Below, one piece after another: positions 10,343 to 20,937 of a stretch of 64,000 nt of DNA. The translations under genes were made by a program, and so were the position numbers. The stretch spans positions 1,077,065-1,141,064 of the forward strand of contig RPFO01000448.1 of the NCBI GenBank assembly GCA_009746045.1. Reading direction: 5' to 3'. Numbering within the stretch: position 1 is the stretch's first letter; the number at the start of each line of letters is the position of its first letter. The notes below the pieces were generated by a model. It was not told the DNA's origin. It saw nothing but the letters and a program-made list of their open reading frames with translations, and did not search any database. Source of the stretch: Mesostigma viride (lineage: Eukaryota; Streptophyta; Mesostigmatophyceae; Mesostigmatales; Mesostigmataceae).

Positions 10343-10715
10343 ATAGAGGGCCTTAGGCCCGACCTGAGGGTGTTGTCCCTCCGGTATATAGAGTCGCCCT
10401 CATATTCTGGCCAGTTGGTTGGCTGTTCTTGGTCCTTAGTACTGATGTGTTTACTGTGTGTGTCCTGCCCAGTGCCGTCCCCCCCGGCAAGGACTCCGTT
10501 CCAGGCAGTTAGGGGAACCTCCCACCAGGCTTGGTGCTGGCTAACCCTACACCACCCGGCGTGGTGGTGGAGACCGTGTGAACTATTGGTGCTTTGTATC
10601 TGGGATGGTCTATCGATTGTGTTGGTGTGTGTTGGGTGCATTAGGTTTTTCCTACCCCTTTGGTTTCCTCCCTGTGCGTAGGGCGAGGGCTCCCTACCTT
10701 TTGTGGGGGGGGAGG

Positions 10716-11130
10716 TGTTACGTCGCGTAACAATTCGTTGTAGTTACGGACGTAAATTAGGTCCTTGGCCTCGGTTGTTCCTAGGTTTGCGTGTAGTCCT
10801 AGCTGGGACATTATTGTCCTCGTAACAGTACTGTGGTATATTGGGTGCCTTTGGGCGCCGCGCCGCGTACTTTATTAGTGGTCCTTATCCTTTGGTAGAA
10901 TGTAGTGGACCGGCGTGCATCTGTGCACCTTCCTGTGTTTCTGTGTTTCTGCAGGCGAGGTCGGCCCGAGCCTGTTGGACCGTTGGTGACCATTTATGCA
11001 CGTTCCACTCCTTGTGTGGTCACTCGGCGTGTGTTAAATGAATTAACACATATTAGCTTGGGTCACGGCAGTGTAGTTGTGTTTCCTTCCTCTATTCCTG
11101 GAGTAAACGGGTTTGGTTAAATGGCTTATG
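10716..11130 (+). repeat. Putative 3' LTR of the chromovirus (right end uncertain)
   Basis: Begins TGTTACGTCGCGTAACA, a 7-bp inverted repeat around TCG, immediately after a run of G residues (10702-10715) that fits a polypurine tract. No second LTR is in the window, so the end at ~11130 is a guess. Confidence 0.55.
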
Positions 11131-12289
11131 GCGTATTACAGTAGCACATACGTAAATGCATTGAGATCTGGATCGTCTCGTTCGTTTTTCGCTAGGGGTT
11201 TAACTAAAGGCGGCCTTACTAGTTTAGGTAGCATCAGGACAGGTAGAGGTAGAGGTGGCGGTAGTAGAGGCTTGCGGCGTAACAGGTGTCTACTAGCTTG
11301 GTTGGCCCGGGGACTCGCGTACGTCCAAAAGCCTGAAAAACTGACTTTAATGAATATCAGTTCCAATGCACGCGGGAACCATCTAGTGATGATTGAGTAC
11401 CATAAATATGATGTTTGGACATTCATGCCACCACTTGTTGGGGGTACTACCCCCAACCACGCACCGGTGGCGAGCTAAAAATAGAAAAAGACGCTATTTA
11501 TGAGATATTTTGCCCAAGACAAACCACTTATCCAAATGACCTGCCCATACATTTCTGCAAAGTTCCCCCACTTTTTTAAAAGCTGGGCTATTTACATGGC
11601 CAAAATGGTCACATTTGTTTGAGTTATTTTTTCCCGCAAAATGGGTACTTTTTTTAGCCAAAAAAATTAATCAAATCATTAACACATCAGATTGGGTAAT
11701 CAATACATTTTATATTCCACTGATTGGGGGGAAACACAACCCCAAAGTTTGAGCTCATTCTGACAAGTGTAGCTCAAGTTATTGATTTTCCTGTGATGCC
11801 ACCTGGGTAGACGCTAAAAGAGAATTGAGCTAGTGCTGAGCCAAAATGACATCTGTTTTTAACCCTAGACACCCATTAAAACATGCCCACTTTGATCACG
11901 GAGTGTGAGGAGGATGTCCGGAGCGACATACGCCCCACCCCTCCATCGGCACAGCCAGCCTTGTGAGTCTACCCTTAACAACAAGGCTGGTAGGACGACA
12001 CGCCTGAGCAGCATATGTCATGCCTATCTCAGGCTAATAATATGTGATTTTGTGCCAACAACCAAGTTGTTCCACCCAACAACACATTAAAAACCCTCTT
12101 CCAAAATGCCCAACAAGCCGGACATGTGGAGGACCACACACGCAGTATATAAAGAGAAAATAAGCTGACTTTTTATCCAGCCAACCTGTGGCTAGCTGCT
12201 CTGGTTAGCATGACAAAGGCTATCATTTACTCAGTGGGAAAGATGAAGAGACCATATTTGGAACAACCTACCTGATGCATGTGCCACCA
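11131..12289. other. AT-rich non-coding stretch
   Basis: An open frame at 11113-11478 has no recognisable domain and overlaps the LTR end. A perfect 10-bp-arm hairpin lies at 11437-11457 (GTTGGGGGTA and its complement). A TATA-like 'gtatataaagag' lies at about 12144, about 150 bp before the next element. No gene is supported. Confidence 0.5.
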
Positions 12290-12294
12290 AAGCA
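12290..12294. other. Target-site duplication AAGCA, left
   Basis: AAGCA directly before TGTCACGG; the same five bases follow B2 at 23439-23443. One A is ambiguous if the element ends in CA (4-bp AGCA). Confidence 0.75.
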
Positions 12295-13550
12295 TGTCAC
12301 GGACGCGAGCTATGTCATCCGGGCGGCGCCCACTATGCACAAGACCGGTGACGTGCGCAAGGAATTTGTTTTCTACGCATTTTCGACAAAGGCTAGTGAC
12401 CGGGGGGGGACACTAGCACTTGCAGCATAAGAGCGGACGAAAGTGTACGTGCATGCGCGCCGGGCCAGGCACAGCTGGGCGCGCAGCACTGACTTGAGCG
12501 GACGGCAGCACAAGTGCGCAGCGTCGAGAGGATCATACGCGTGTTAGTGGACAGCTGGAGCTGAAGCTGGACTGCTGGACTTCAACAGCGCCGAGGCTAT
12601 TGACAGGCCAGGTGTCTTTGTGGTGTAGAATAGCGGGTCAACGTTATGAGGACTGGACAGAAAATGAAAAAGGACAATTTGCGGTGCGGAGCCAGATCGC
12701 TGGAATGAATGCGAAATCGCTGGCAGCCCTACAAAGGGATTTCTTCTAGAAAGGAACGATTAGACGCAATGTTTGCTGGGCCACTCACACGCAAGGTGTG
12801 AGCGTGCAGATTGTCTGAAGGATATTATGCTTCGACCTTGCTGGACGTGACTCAATGTCGGACATTCCCAGGGACAGAAATGCCGGAGCCTCTAGGAGAT
12901 GAGATCGGCAACAGGGTAGCAATTTAGATTTGTCGGGATGCCTTCCTGCTTTTGTTGGCATGTGTGGTAGAAAGCCAGGACGGCAACTGGAATGCGGTTT
13001 CTATTTGCATGGTTCAGGCAGCAAGATAGTTTTGGCATTCCTGGCTGGACTGACAAGTGTGGCGTGTGTCATGCGTGTGGCATGCATGACGAATGGTTTG
13101 GTTCATAGTCGAAGAGGACTCTCACGCAGCGTGTAGTCTCTTCGAGTCTCTCGTTAGTGGCCTTCGTGTTTCTCCCTTTCCTTGGGAGCAAGGCCGGTAG
13201 CATGTCATGGAGCGCTGCCTAACTGCGGGCTCGTGAGCATGGAGTGCATCGATATTGAGACTATCAACGTGTTGTAATTGTATTAACTTTCTCAATAAAT
13301 TCCGCATGTGCGGCTTCATCATCAGACTGTGCAAAGTGTGTGTTGTGAAAGCATTGTTCTATAGCAGGGGAGGCAAAAGCACCCTCTTGCACCATCATAT
13401 TGTCGCAATTAGAGTAGTTGGAGCGTCTAGCTAACGCCCCAGCAAGGATATTCAAACGCGGCACGCGACGGTACACAAGGGGATCAAGAAGGTGGTCATC
13501 AGGCACGAGGGACAGTTCCTTGTCCTCGGCTGAGAGCCCTCTTTTCATTA
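12295..13550 (+). repeat. Terminal repeat A1 of the methyltransferase gypsy element
   Basis: 1256 bp, starting TGTCACGGACG and ending TTTTCATTA. It matches 22044-23297 with only three or four visible differences (a G-run length, a 1-bp indel near 12451, A/G near 12668). AATAAA occurs at about 13294 beside a TGTAA, either of which could serve in polyadenylation. The open frames inside it are duplicated with the repeat and show no domain. Confidence 0.95.
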
Positions 13551-13563
13551 CTCGAAGAGACTA
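13551..13563 (+). promoter_or_regulatory. Candidate self-complementary primer-binding site
   Basis: CTCGAAGAGACTA begins at the first base after A1 and is the exact reverse complement of 13134-13146 inside A1 (TAGTCTCTTCGAG). Tf1-type elements prime reverse transcription with the 5' end of their own transcript, which pairs with a site directly after the LTR. The geometry here is the same if transcription starts near 13134. No TGG-type tRNA site is evident at this position. Inference, untested. Confidence 0.5.
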
Positions 13564-13822
13564 GCTCCATCTGCAAAGGAACATTTTCATTTCAGCAAAG
13601 AGAGACGGTGTGCAGTTTTCTGGGGAAGACTAGCACACATAGTGGCCTGATCAACCATTAAGTCTTTCAGATTAGACCGTTGCTACTTGGTAGTGGTTGT
13701 GGCAGTTTATGTCATATCACACTAGGTCGGTCACAGCGTTTTTGGCAAGCCACGCAGGCTGTGCCAACACGGGCGTCGACACCGACGGGCAGGAGCTCTC
13801 CAGGGTCGATACCACCATCAAC

Positions 13823-16800
13823 ATGTCAGGAACTGACCCCACAGCATCAGGCAGTGGTGGGTCAGCGCCGGCAGCTACGGGCGGTCAAGCAACTGACCCG
13901 CCCAGCGGTCGTCTCGGCACTAGTGCGGACACCGCTTTGTTAGGTAATGGAGCGCCTTCCCTTTCTTCGGCAGGGGACGGTGGTGCTCTTACCCAAGTGC
14001 TGCGCCTGCTGCAAGAGCAAGCGGCAGAGCTGGCGGCACTCCGAGCTCAGCAAGCGACGCAGTTATCGCAACAGGCGACGCTTGTTGAAGAAACTGTGCG
14101 ACTTGCTTTGGAGCGCGCGGAATCTACGGCTGAAGCGAGGCGTGCTACGGAGCGCGCTGAGCAACGGCGGCAGGCGGAGGCAACCACGGAAGCTGCACGC
14201 GCCTGCCAAGCTGCGGCCCAACGCGACGCCGAGGCCAGGCAGGCTGCCGACGAGGAGGCCGCTGCCGAGGAAGCGCGGCGACATGAGGCGCTGCGTGACC
14301 AACGCGGACACTTCGACGAAGAGCGCAGTGGGACAGGTCCACTACGCAACGTTGAGCCCAGTCAGCCACGCGTCGGACCAAGCGGTCAACGGCGGGGCGA
14401 CGGGGAAATGGCGCAGGATGACGAGCTGCAGCCGAACGTCGGTCGGGTAGGCACCCGGTCGACTGCCGACGCATCTTATACGCTGGGGGGGAACCTACGG
14501 GCACCCAACCAAGGCACGTTATCGTGGCGCGGCGGGTATGGTGCAGCCCCCAGGGGGGGAGCATCAGGTGGCTTGTTTAGCACAGGTCGGCCACCCATGA
14601 CGGCGGCAGCAACGCCGTTGGGTGGCACCGCAGGGCGGCCCAGGCTTGGCGGCACTCGGTCAGACTTCGGCTGGGGCCAAGTCGATCGGGAGGTAGCCAG
14701 CATACCATGGGGTGAGGGCGACGACGTCCAGCGACCCCACCGCATGCCGTACGGCGTGCATGGCGAATCCACTCGTGTGCCATCGCTGCCCAAGGTGGAG
14801 CTTCGCGAGAAGTTCACCTCAGCAGGCACGGGTGCGACTTTAGAGGAAGCCTATGAGCTCTTCCGAGCTCATTGTAACACTTATCGTTATGCCTCGGGGT
14901 ATCCTCTTCGCCATGAGATGGTGATGGATTTTATTCACCTTTTTTTCCATGACCTGACCAAGAAGAAGGTCCAGGTTTTGGTCCAGCATTACCGAGCGCT
15001 CGTGGACCGATGTCATCGCACGGACATATGGTTTGCGCTCACGGACATGGGCACACCGGATCTCGACTCGATCATCTTCGATGTCGACCCGGCAGAGCAG
15101 CTGTGGCAGCAACTGCGGCTGGAGTACCCAGTTGAGCACGTCAAGGCCATCGCGGAATGGAATGGAGCGTTCACCGTCGCCGAGGGTGAGGATCCGGCTT
15201 TCTCCCTTGACCGGCTTCTCGCGTTTGCGGGCAAAGTGCCTGATTATACGCAGACCAAGGCTTGCCGGTTATGGCGGAGTGCAGTGCCCCTGCTGGCCAT
15301 CGATCTTCCGGAGCCGCCCGGTGGGGAGTGGACTTTGGTGACTCTCTGTGCAGCATTCAAGCGGCTGCTCAGGAAGCGTGCGGAAGGCGAGAAGGGTATC
15401 TCGTCTGAGCTGGCTGAGATGCGCAAGAAGATGGCTGAGATGGAGAAGGCCATCGCGGTCAAGGGTGGCCAGCGGCTGCCTGGTGCGGGGCGCGGTGAAT
15501 ATGTCGGCACTCAGGGTGGTGGCAACGCCGGTCACGGGGGCAGCGGCGGTGGCGGTCAGGGTGGCAGCGGCGGTGGCGGTCAGGGTGGCAGTGGCGGTGT
15601 CAGTCGTGGTGGCGGCGGCAGTGGCTACGGTGGTCGGGGTCGCGGTGGTGGTCGAGGCGGAGGCGGTCGTCCGCCGTCATCGGATGGGACTCAGGAGGCG
15701 CAGGGCGTGCAAGGCGCGCTGGGCGCACCCACCCCGTCACGCGGTAAATGTTACCTTTGCGACAAGGATGGGCACCTTAGTCGCGAGTGTCCAAGCCGCT
15801 GCACGAAGCCGCATGGGGCAGACACGAAGTGGCACCTGATGAACAAGTGTCCAGCCGCGGGCATCAAGACGGTCCACTTCGCCGAGATGGCGGGCAAGAC
15901 CGACTCGATGGAAGCCCAGGTGGCTGCCATCAAGCATGGTGAGGAGGCGACGGCGCCCCCCAACCAATTCGCGACGGTGTACCGGGAGGACCCATTCTGG
16001 GCGCCCATGCCGGGTGACGTCGAGATCAACGCTGCGGAGGCTACCAAAGGCAAGCAGGCACGCAGCCCGCTTTCTTTTCAGCAGGCACCCATGTTGCCTG
16101 CCGGGCAGTTGCCCGCGTCCTTTTCCATGCCGCTGGCTGGGGTGCAATCTGCTTTTGAGCATGCGAACCCTGCTGGGCTGGAGCAGCGTAGGCGATTGGC
16201 GCCTGTGTACCCAATGCCGTTCATTGTGGACGTACCCATGTTTTCAGCACGGCAGGTGGTCGACACCTTCGGGCAGAAGGGGGTTGAGTGGCTGGGGTCG
16301 GTTGTGTCCGAGATCCAGTTGTTCGCAGATGGGCATGATGTGCGCACCTTGCGCAATTCTGAGTCCGTCACCTACGGGCGTCAGCCGGTAGAAGCCGCAG
16401 TGCCCGTGGTGCAAGCGGGAGTGGTCAGCACAAGTAGCCAGCAGCGCACTAGTGCAGTTCCCCAGGTTCCCACGGTGGTTCCATACCCCAATGGTGAGCC
16501 GTCCATAGCGTTCCAAGCAGTTGGAGCCTGTGGAGATGTATGGAGCGACATGGTGACATGTCCGTTGGTTGGCGCAGTCAAGCTTGATAGCGGTGCTCAG
16601 CCGCTAGTCATCAGCACAGACTTGGCCACCATGCTGAACCTGACCTACGAGAACGGTGGCTTAGTAGAAAGCCCCGTGTCTGTGTCAGGTTGGCAGGGTC
16701 CGGCTAGTAAGCCGTACGCTATGACGGCGGTTAAAGTCAACGTGATTTTCAATCCGTTGCGCGCCTCTAGCATGACCACCGTGTCCGCGTATGCGCTGGT

Positions 16801-17128
16801 GGTCAACAAGTGTGGATATTCCGCACTACTCGGGGTGGATGTCCTTGCTCGCGCCATGGTTCAGGTGGACTATAGGGCGGAGGAGGCATCTTACATCCCT
16901 GATTGGGATGGGGCTGGCCTGAAGCGGGCCAGTGTGCCGGTCTCATGCTTCAGTTCTTCAGCCGGGGCTGCACGCCTCAACCCTTCGCGGCTGCGGGCGT
17001 GGTGGAGGTCAGCATGGTGGAGGTACGGGCGGCGGGCTCATCGGCGTGGGACAAGCATCGGACGGTGCTGCCTCAGCCAACGGCGAGCATTGCCAAGATG
17101 CGCACGCAGTGGTCGCTGGATGCTGTGA
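13823..17128 (+). CDS. Gag-protease polyprotein of the methyltransferase gypsy element
   Basis: The frame is open from 13697; I choose Met 13823 (MSGTDPTASGSGG) as the likely start. N-terminal half: Ala/Glu/Arg-rich coiled coil (14000-14330), then a capsid-like helical region (~14780-15400) with a Trp-rich core. A Gly/Arg-rich RGG-type tract (15520-15680) precedes a CCHC zinc knuckle, CYLCDKDGHLSREC, at 15749, which binds RNA. An aspartic protease follows: LDSGAQPLVIS with the catalytic Asp at 16585 and LLGVDVLARAMVQVDY near 16830. From about 16950 the frame appears to be out of register, so the last ~60 codons are probably spurious. Confidence 0.85.
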   Translation: MSGTDPTASGSGGSAPAATGGQATDPPSGRLGTSADTALLGNGAPSLSSAGDGGALTQVLRLLQEQAAELAALRAQQATQLSQQATLVEETVRLALERAESTAEARRATERAEQRRQAEATTEAARACQAAAQRDAEARQAADEEAAAEEARRHEALRDQRGHFDEERSGTGPLRNVEPSQPRVGPSGQRRGDGEMAQDDELQPNVGRVGTRSTADASYTLGGNLRAPNQGTLSWRGGYGAAPRGGASGGLFSTGRPPMTAAATPLGGTAGRPRLGGTRSDFGWGQVDREVASIPWGEGDDVQRPHRMPYGVHGESTRVPSLPKVELREKFTSAGTGATLEEAYELFRAHCNTYRYASGYPLRHEMVMDFIHLFFHDLTKKKVQVLVQHYRALVDRCHRTDIWFALTDMGTPDLDSIIFDVDPAEQLWQQLRLEYPVEHVKAIAEWNGAFTVAEGEDPAFSLDRLLAFAGKVPDYTQTKACRLWRSAVPLLAIDLPEPPGGEWTLVTLCAAFKRLLRKRAEGEKGISSELAEMRKKMAEMEKAIAVKGGQRLPGAGRGEYVGTQGGGNAGHGGSGGGGQGGSGGGGQGGSGGVSRGGGGSGYGGRGRGGGRGGGGRPPSSDGTQEAQGVQGALGAPTPSRGKCYLCDKDGHLSRECPSRCTKPHGADTKWHLMNKCPAAGIKTVHFAEMAGKTDSMEAQVAAIKHGEEATAPPNQFATVYREDPFWAPMPGDVEINAAEATKGKQARSPLSFQQAPMLPAGQLPASFSMPLAGVQSAFEHANPAGLEQRRRLAPVYPMPFIVDVPMFSARQVVDTFGQKGVEWLGSVVSEIQLFADGHDVRTLRNSESVTYGRQPVEAAVPVVQAGVVSTSSQQRTSAVPQVPTVVPYPNGEPSIAFQAVGACGDVWSDMVTCPLVGAVKLDSGAQPLVISTDLATMLNLTYENGGLVESPVSVSGWQGPASKPYAMTAVKVNVIFNPLRASSMTTVSAYALVVNKCGYSALLGVDVLARAMVQVDYRAEEASYIPDWDGAGLKRASVPVSCFSSSAGAARLNPSRLRAWWRSAWWRYGRRAHRRGTSIGRCCLSQRRALPRCARSGRWML

Positions 17129-17281
17129 CGTCCACGCGGCAGCTGGCTATGCGCAAGCGGGTGACTGAAGCCGTCATCACCATTCCTCAGATGGCCAGCC
17201 ATGGCCTCACTTTGGTGCAACCGGGTGTCTCGGAGGCCCAAGGTAATTTTTCTGCTGCAATCTTACCGCAGGCCCCTGATT

Positions 17282-17931
17282 TTGCCAAGGGTGCGGTAGT
17301 GTTGGAACTGTTTGCGGGGATCGGAGGGGGCATTGCAGGCTTTTTGGCCGCAGGCGGCGTGTGCCGTAAACTCATCGCGGTAGAGCCATCGCACAAGGCG
17401 CGTCAGGTGTACTTCAGTCACTGTGGCGTGTTGTCGCGAGAGTATCCCGCGCAGTTTCCGCCATCAGCATGGCGTGACCCGTTTGGGGAATGTCCTCAAG
17501 ATATCCGAGCCATCGGTGAGGTGCAGGTGCAGCAGTTGTTGCGCAGGCATCATGCCATCGACTTGGTAATTGCGGGTTGGGAGTGCCAGGGCCTGAGCCA
17601 GGCAGGGCAAGGGCGGGGGCTAGCCGATCCGCGTAGCGCGCTGTTCTGGGAACTGTTGCGTGTGGTGGGACTGTTGCAGTCGCGTCAGCCCCATCCGCCT
17701 GCGTATCTGTTTGAGAACGTTGTGGCGGGTGACAGCCCACATCAGGCGGTGCGGGAGGACTGGGCTACAATCGTGGCACTCCTGGGGGAGCCCATCGTGT
17801 GTGACAACGCAGGGCTGGGTGGGCTCACGCATCGTTTGCGTGCCTATTGGACCAACGTGGCGTGTGCGACCGGTGTGCAGGCGGTCTTGGGGCCGTCGCA
17901 AGGCAGCATCCGAGTGTGTCTGCGGAGGTAG
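17282..17931 (+). CDS. C5 cytosine DNA methyltransferase, catalytic half
   Basis: Within an open frame 16903-17931. Motif I (SAM binding) VLELFAGIGGGIAGFLAAGG at ~17300; motif IV with the catalytic Cys in GWECQGLSQAG (Cys codon 17584); GLADPRSALFWELLRVV after it; motif VI FENVV (17710); motif VIII HRLRAYWTNVA (~17829). The order is linear, not permuted as in plant DRM enzymes. The family transfers a methyl group from S-adenosylmethionine to carbon 5 of cytosine. The domain lies between protease and RT, so it would be released from the polyprotein. The frame shifts near 17900; motifs IX and X lie in the next frame. Confidence 0.88.
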
Positions 17932-18575
17932 CATTGCCTTCCCACCTAGTCACGCAGAAGGTGGATAGCGAGGATCGCCCACCGTATGCACGCGTCAACC
18001 GGGTCGGGAGCCCCATGTGTGCACTGCCGACCCTGGTCAGTTACCAAGGGTCGACAGCATACCGTGATCGGGGTAAGGGTCTCGTTTGGGACACTACCAC
18101 CGGTCTGTTGGTGCAGCCACCCGCAGAATTTCGTGAGGCCAGCATGGGTTTTCATGTCGGGGCCTCGGCGCTGCCGGGCGTGCTCGAGAGTGAGCGCTGG
18201 TCTTTGATAGGCCAGGCTATGTCGGTGTTGCAGGTCGGGTATGTGCTGCTTGCATCGGTTGCCGTGCGCCAGTCTGGGGGGGCGTCCCCAGCCAATCCGC
18301 CTCAGCAGGTTGAGGCGCGCGCAGCCAAACTGAAGCGCCCTGCAGCGACGGGGACTTCATCAGCATGGGGGTGGCGTCTGCGACAGGTGTGGACTATCAT
18401 TCTCATGACCGCCCTGCTGACCAGCACCGTGCTGGCCGGCGAGCCCACGCTGCATCGGGTAATACACCGGCGGCACGCGAGGCTCCGGCGGTGGGTGTCA
18501 CACCAGGTGTGGCAGCCTTTTCCTTGTTCCACGACGATGCGGCTAGGGCGCCGCATCTTGAGGCACATGCGGTAG
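17932..18575 (+). pseudogene. C5 methyltransferase C-terminal part (recognition region, motifs IX-X)
   Basis: Continues the methyltransferase in the frame open from 17847. MGFHVGASALPG at 18144 resembles motif IX (xMGFPxxxT), and RWSLIGQAMSVLQVGYVLLAS at ~18195-18260 resembles motif X, which completes the SAM pocket. The stretch 17960-18140 would be the target-recognition region. A second shift between about 18365 and 18575 leads to the RT frame. Confidence 0.75.
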
Positions 18576-19107
18576 CTGTGGGTGATCCCGCGGATACGCA
18601 CCCCTGGGCTATTGGCGAACACCTTTCTGATGCGCAGCGCTCAGCCATGCTAAAGTGGCTAGGCACTGCAAGGGGGGCCTTCGCTTTCACAAGTGATGAA
18701 CTGGGGTGTTTCAATGGTGGGACCATGCGTGTTCCATTGGACACTGACACTCCTTTGTTCCGACGCCAGCATCGCCTGAGTCAGGCCGAGTTGGATTTTG
18801 TAGCCGAGCAATGCAAGGAGTTAGAGGATGCCGGTATCATCAGGCAATCTTCCTCCAGCTATGCTGCTGCCGTTGTCGTTGCGCCCAAGAAGGACGCTAT
18901 CACCGGGGCATGGACGGGTATGCGCATGGCCACCGATCTGCGGTTGCTGAATGCACACACACCCGTGGACCGTTACCCCATGCCACGTGTGGATGATGTC
19001 CTGGATAAGATATCTCCTCATGTGAAGTTTGTGTCCTCGCTGGACCTGCGTAGCGGCTTTCATCAGATCGCAGTTGCGCCGGAGGATCAGCGGAAGCTTG
19101 CATTCTG
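18365..19107 (+). CDS. Reverse transcriptase, N-terminal half (fingers/palm)
   Basis: Frame open 18365-19237. From ~18590 it reads as Ty3/gypsy RT: FRRQHRLSQAELDFVAEQ, ELEDAGIIRQSSSSYAAAVV, VAPKKD, MATDLRLLNAHTPVDRYPMP, DDVLDKISPHVKFVSSLDLRSGFHQI (first catalytic Asp in SSLDL). The match is lost in the G run at 19105-19112 where the palm continues one frame over. Confidence 0.88.
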
Positions 19108-19119
19108 GGGGGCGGCAAT

Positions 19120-20937
19120 TTGTATGAGTGGGTGCGCATGCCCTTTGGGCACCGCAACGCTAGTGCTGTTTTCCAACGAGCTATGGACAAAGTGCTTGCA
19201 GGTCTTCCTTTCGCCGCTTGTTACATTGATGATGTAATCGTCTTTAGCGCGACATTTGAGGAGCACCTGGCGCACTTGGAGCAGGTTCGCTTGGCTCTCG
19301 AGGAGCATAATATGCGGCTGCACCCTGAGAAGTGCAAGTTCGCCCAGCGGACCCTCTCATTCCTTGGTCATCAGATTGTGCCGGGTGGCCGGACGCCTGA
19401 TGCCGCCAAGGTCGAATCCATTGCGCAGGCCGCCGTACCCACGGATGTCTCAGGGGTGCGGGCGTATTTGGGTTTGGCTGGCTATTACCGAGGTTACATT
19501 GAGAACTTCAGCAGCAAGGTGAAGCCCTTGACCGAGTTACTCAAGAAGGGGTGCGTGTGGGCGTGGGGTCCCGCACAGCAACGCGCCATCGAGACAATCA
19601 AGCAGGAGCTCACGTCGGCACCGATTCTGCGCGCCCCTGACTATGCTTTGCCATTTGTGTTATATACCGACTGGTCCAAGGTAGGACTGGGTGCGGTCTT
19701 GGCGCAAAAGGATGGTGATGGGCGCGAGCACGTTATTGCTTATGCTAGTCGCAGCAACAACCCAGCGGAGAGCCGGTATTCTTCCTATGAGGGGGAGGCA
19801 CTGGCTGTGGTGTGGGCCATCAAGCACTTTCGCCCGTATTTATTTGGGCGCGTGTTTACTCTGGTGACAGACCACCAGCCGCTTCAGTGGCTAATGACCA
19901 ACACCAACCTGACGGGTAAGCTCGCCCGATGGGCCATGATTATCCAGGAGTACCACATGACCATTGTGCATCGGGCCGGCAAGGACCATGTCAACGCCGA
20001 TGTGCTATCCCGATACGCCATGCCTACCACTGTTGACCACACTGGAGCCCGGGCCATGGGTGCCGAGGGCTCGTCTGGTTCTGTGGTCTTTGTGAACGCT
20101 GCTGGGTATGCGGCCGACGATGAGGAGGAGGCGTGGTGGCGCAGTGTCGAGTACTCTGTGGCGGACTTCGGCATCAGCGACGACCCGGTGCGGCCGTCGC
20201 CATTCACGCCATCCAAAGCTGTGTGCGCTATGGAAGAGGGTAGGTCTCTGTCCTTTGACATTGATCCTTCTCTGCAGCAGCTGATCGCTGTGCAGGCTCT
20301 CTTAGCGCGTAGCTCTCTTGCTGATTGCTACACCGCTGATATCTGGCTAGATGGTCGAGTGTTGGAGCAAGTGCAGGGTGCTGTCTTGACTCCTACTCCA
20401 GTCGATTGGACTCCTGCTCAGAAGGCGACGGAGTTGAACAGGGTGCAGCACAGGGCTGCAACCTATGGTTGGGAAGATGGGGTTTTGTACAAGCTGTTGG
20501 GCAAGCGTAGGGTGGTCGTCCCACCGCCTGACAAGCGCGTTGCTATAGTGCAGGCGTACCACGAGCGGTATGGTCACTTGGGTGGCAATCGCACGCTCAG
20601 CCTCGTACGGACCAGCTATTGGTGGAATAACATGCGACACACGGTGGCCCAGGTAGTGGCCAGCTGTGTCCCGTGTGCTCGAACCAAGGCTAACTTTAGC
20701 GCAGATCATGGTGCCAAGGAGCTGATGTCGCTTCCCATCAAGGGCTTGTTTTATCGCTGGCACGTCGATCTGTGCGGGCCGTTTCAGGAGAGCCCTGACG
20801 GCAACCTCTATGTCATGGTATGCGTGGAGAGCTTTAGCAAATGGGTTGAGTTGATCCCCATTGCTGACAAGCATGCCGCTACCACAGCGAAGCATTTTGC
20901 GGACATCATACCAGGTTTGGGGCTCCCGCGGAGGTAG
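19120..20937 (+). CDS. RT palm/thumb, RNase H and integrase N-terminal half
   Basis: Opens with YEWVRMPFGHRNASAVFQ, then the YIDD catalytic box (ACYIDDVIVFS, ~19222) and the thumb/connection (YLGLAGYYRGYI). RNase H: Asp in LYTDWSKVGLGAVL (~19660), Glu in YEGEALAVVWAIKHF (~19790), Asp in TDHQPLQWL (~19868). Integrase HHCC domain ~20555-20690 (YHERYGHLGG...CVPCARTK) and the first catalytic Asp in RWHVDLCGPFQ (~20765). The frame ends by a one-base loss around 20912 (GGTTTGGGGCTCCC). Confidence 0.93.
   Translation: MYEWVRMPFGHRNASAVFQRAMDKVLAGLPFAACYIDDVIVFSATFEEHLAHLEQVRLALEEHNMRLHPEKCKFAQRTLSFLGHQIVPGGRTPDAAKVESIAQAAVPTDVSGVRAYLGLAGYYRGYIENFSSKVKPLTELLKKGCVWAWGPAQQRAIETIKQELTSAPILRAPDYALPFVLYTDWSKVGLGAVLAQKDGDGREHVIAYASRSNNPAESRYSSYEGEALAVVWAIKHFRPYLFGRVFTLVTDHQPLQWLMTNTNLTGKLARWAMIIQEYHMTIVHRAGKDHVNADVLSRYAMPTTVDHTGARAMGAEGSSGSVVFVNAAGYAADDEEEAWWRSVEYSVADFGISDDPVRPSPFTPSKAVCAMEEGRSLSFDIDPSLQQLIAVQALLARSSLADCYTADIWLDGRVLEQVQGAVLTPTPVDWTPAQKATELNRVQHRAATYGWEDGVLYKLLGKRRVVVPPPDKRVAIVQAYHERYGHLGGNRTLSLVRTSYWWNNMRHTVAQVVASCVPCARTKANFSADHGAKELMSLPIKGLFYRWHVDLCGPFQESPDGNLYVMVCVESFSKWVELIPIADKHAATTAKHFADIIPGLGLPRR

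Larger units (their letters stand above)
6930..11130 (+). mobile_element. 5'-truncated Ty3/gypsy chromovirus with an extra 3' ORF and 3' LTR
   Basis: Only the 3' half is present: the tail of the integrase zinc domain, integrase core, C-terminal GPF module, chromodomain, an additional proline/alanine-rich ORF, a G-rich polypurine tract (10702-10715) and a 3' LTR starting TGTTACG. Gag, protease, RT and RNase H are absent; the left break lies within the integrase zinc-binding region next to the 173-bp satellite. At least four frameshifts mark it as a dead copy. The right end of the LTR is uncertain. Confidence 0.85.

Noticed and set aside
13264-13548. 94-codon minus-strand ORF inside A1 (also in A2)
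   Set aside because: Lies in the LTR and is duplicated only because the LTR is; no domain.
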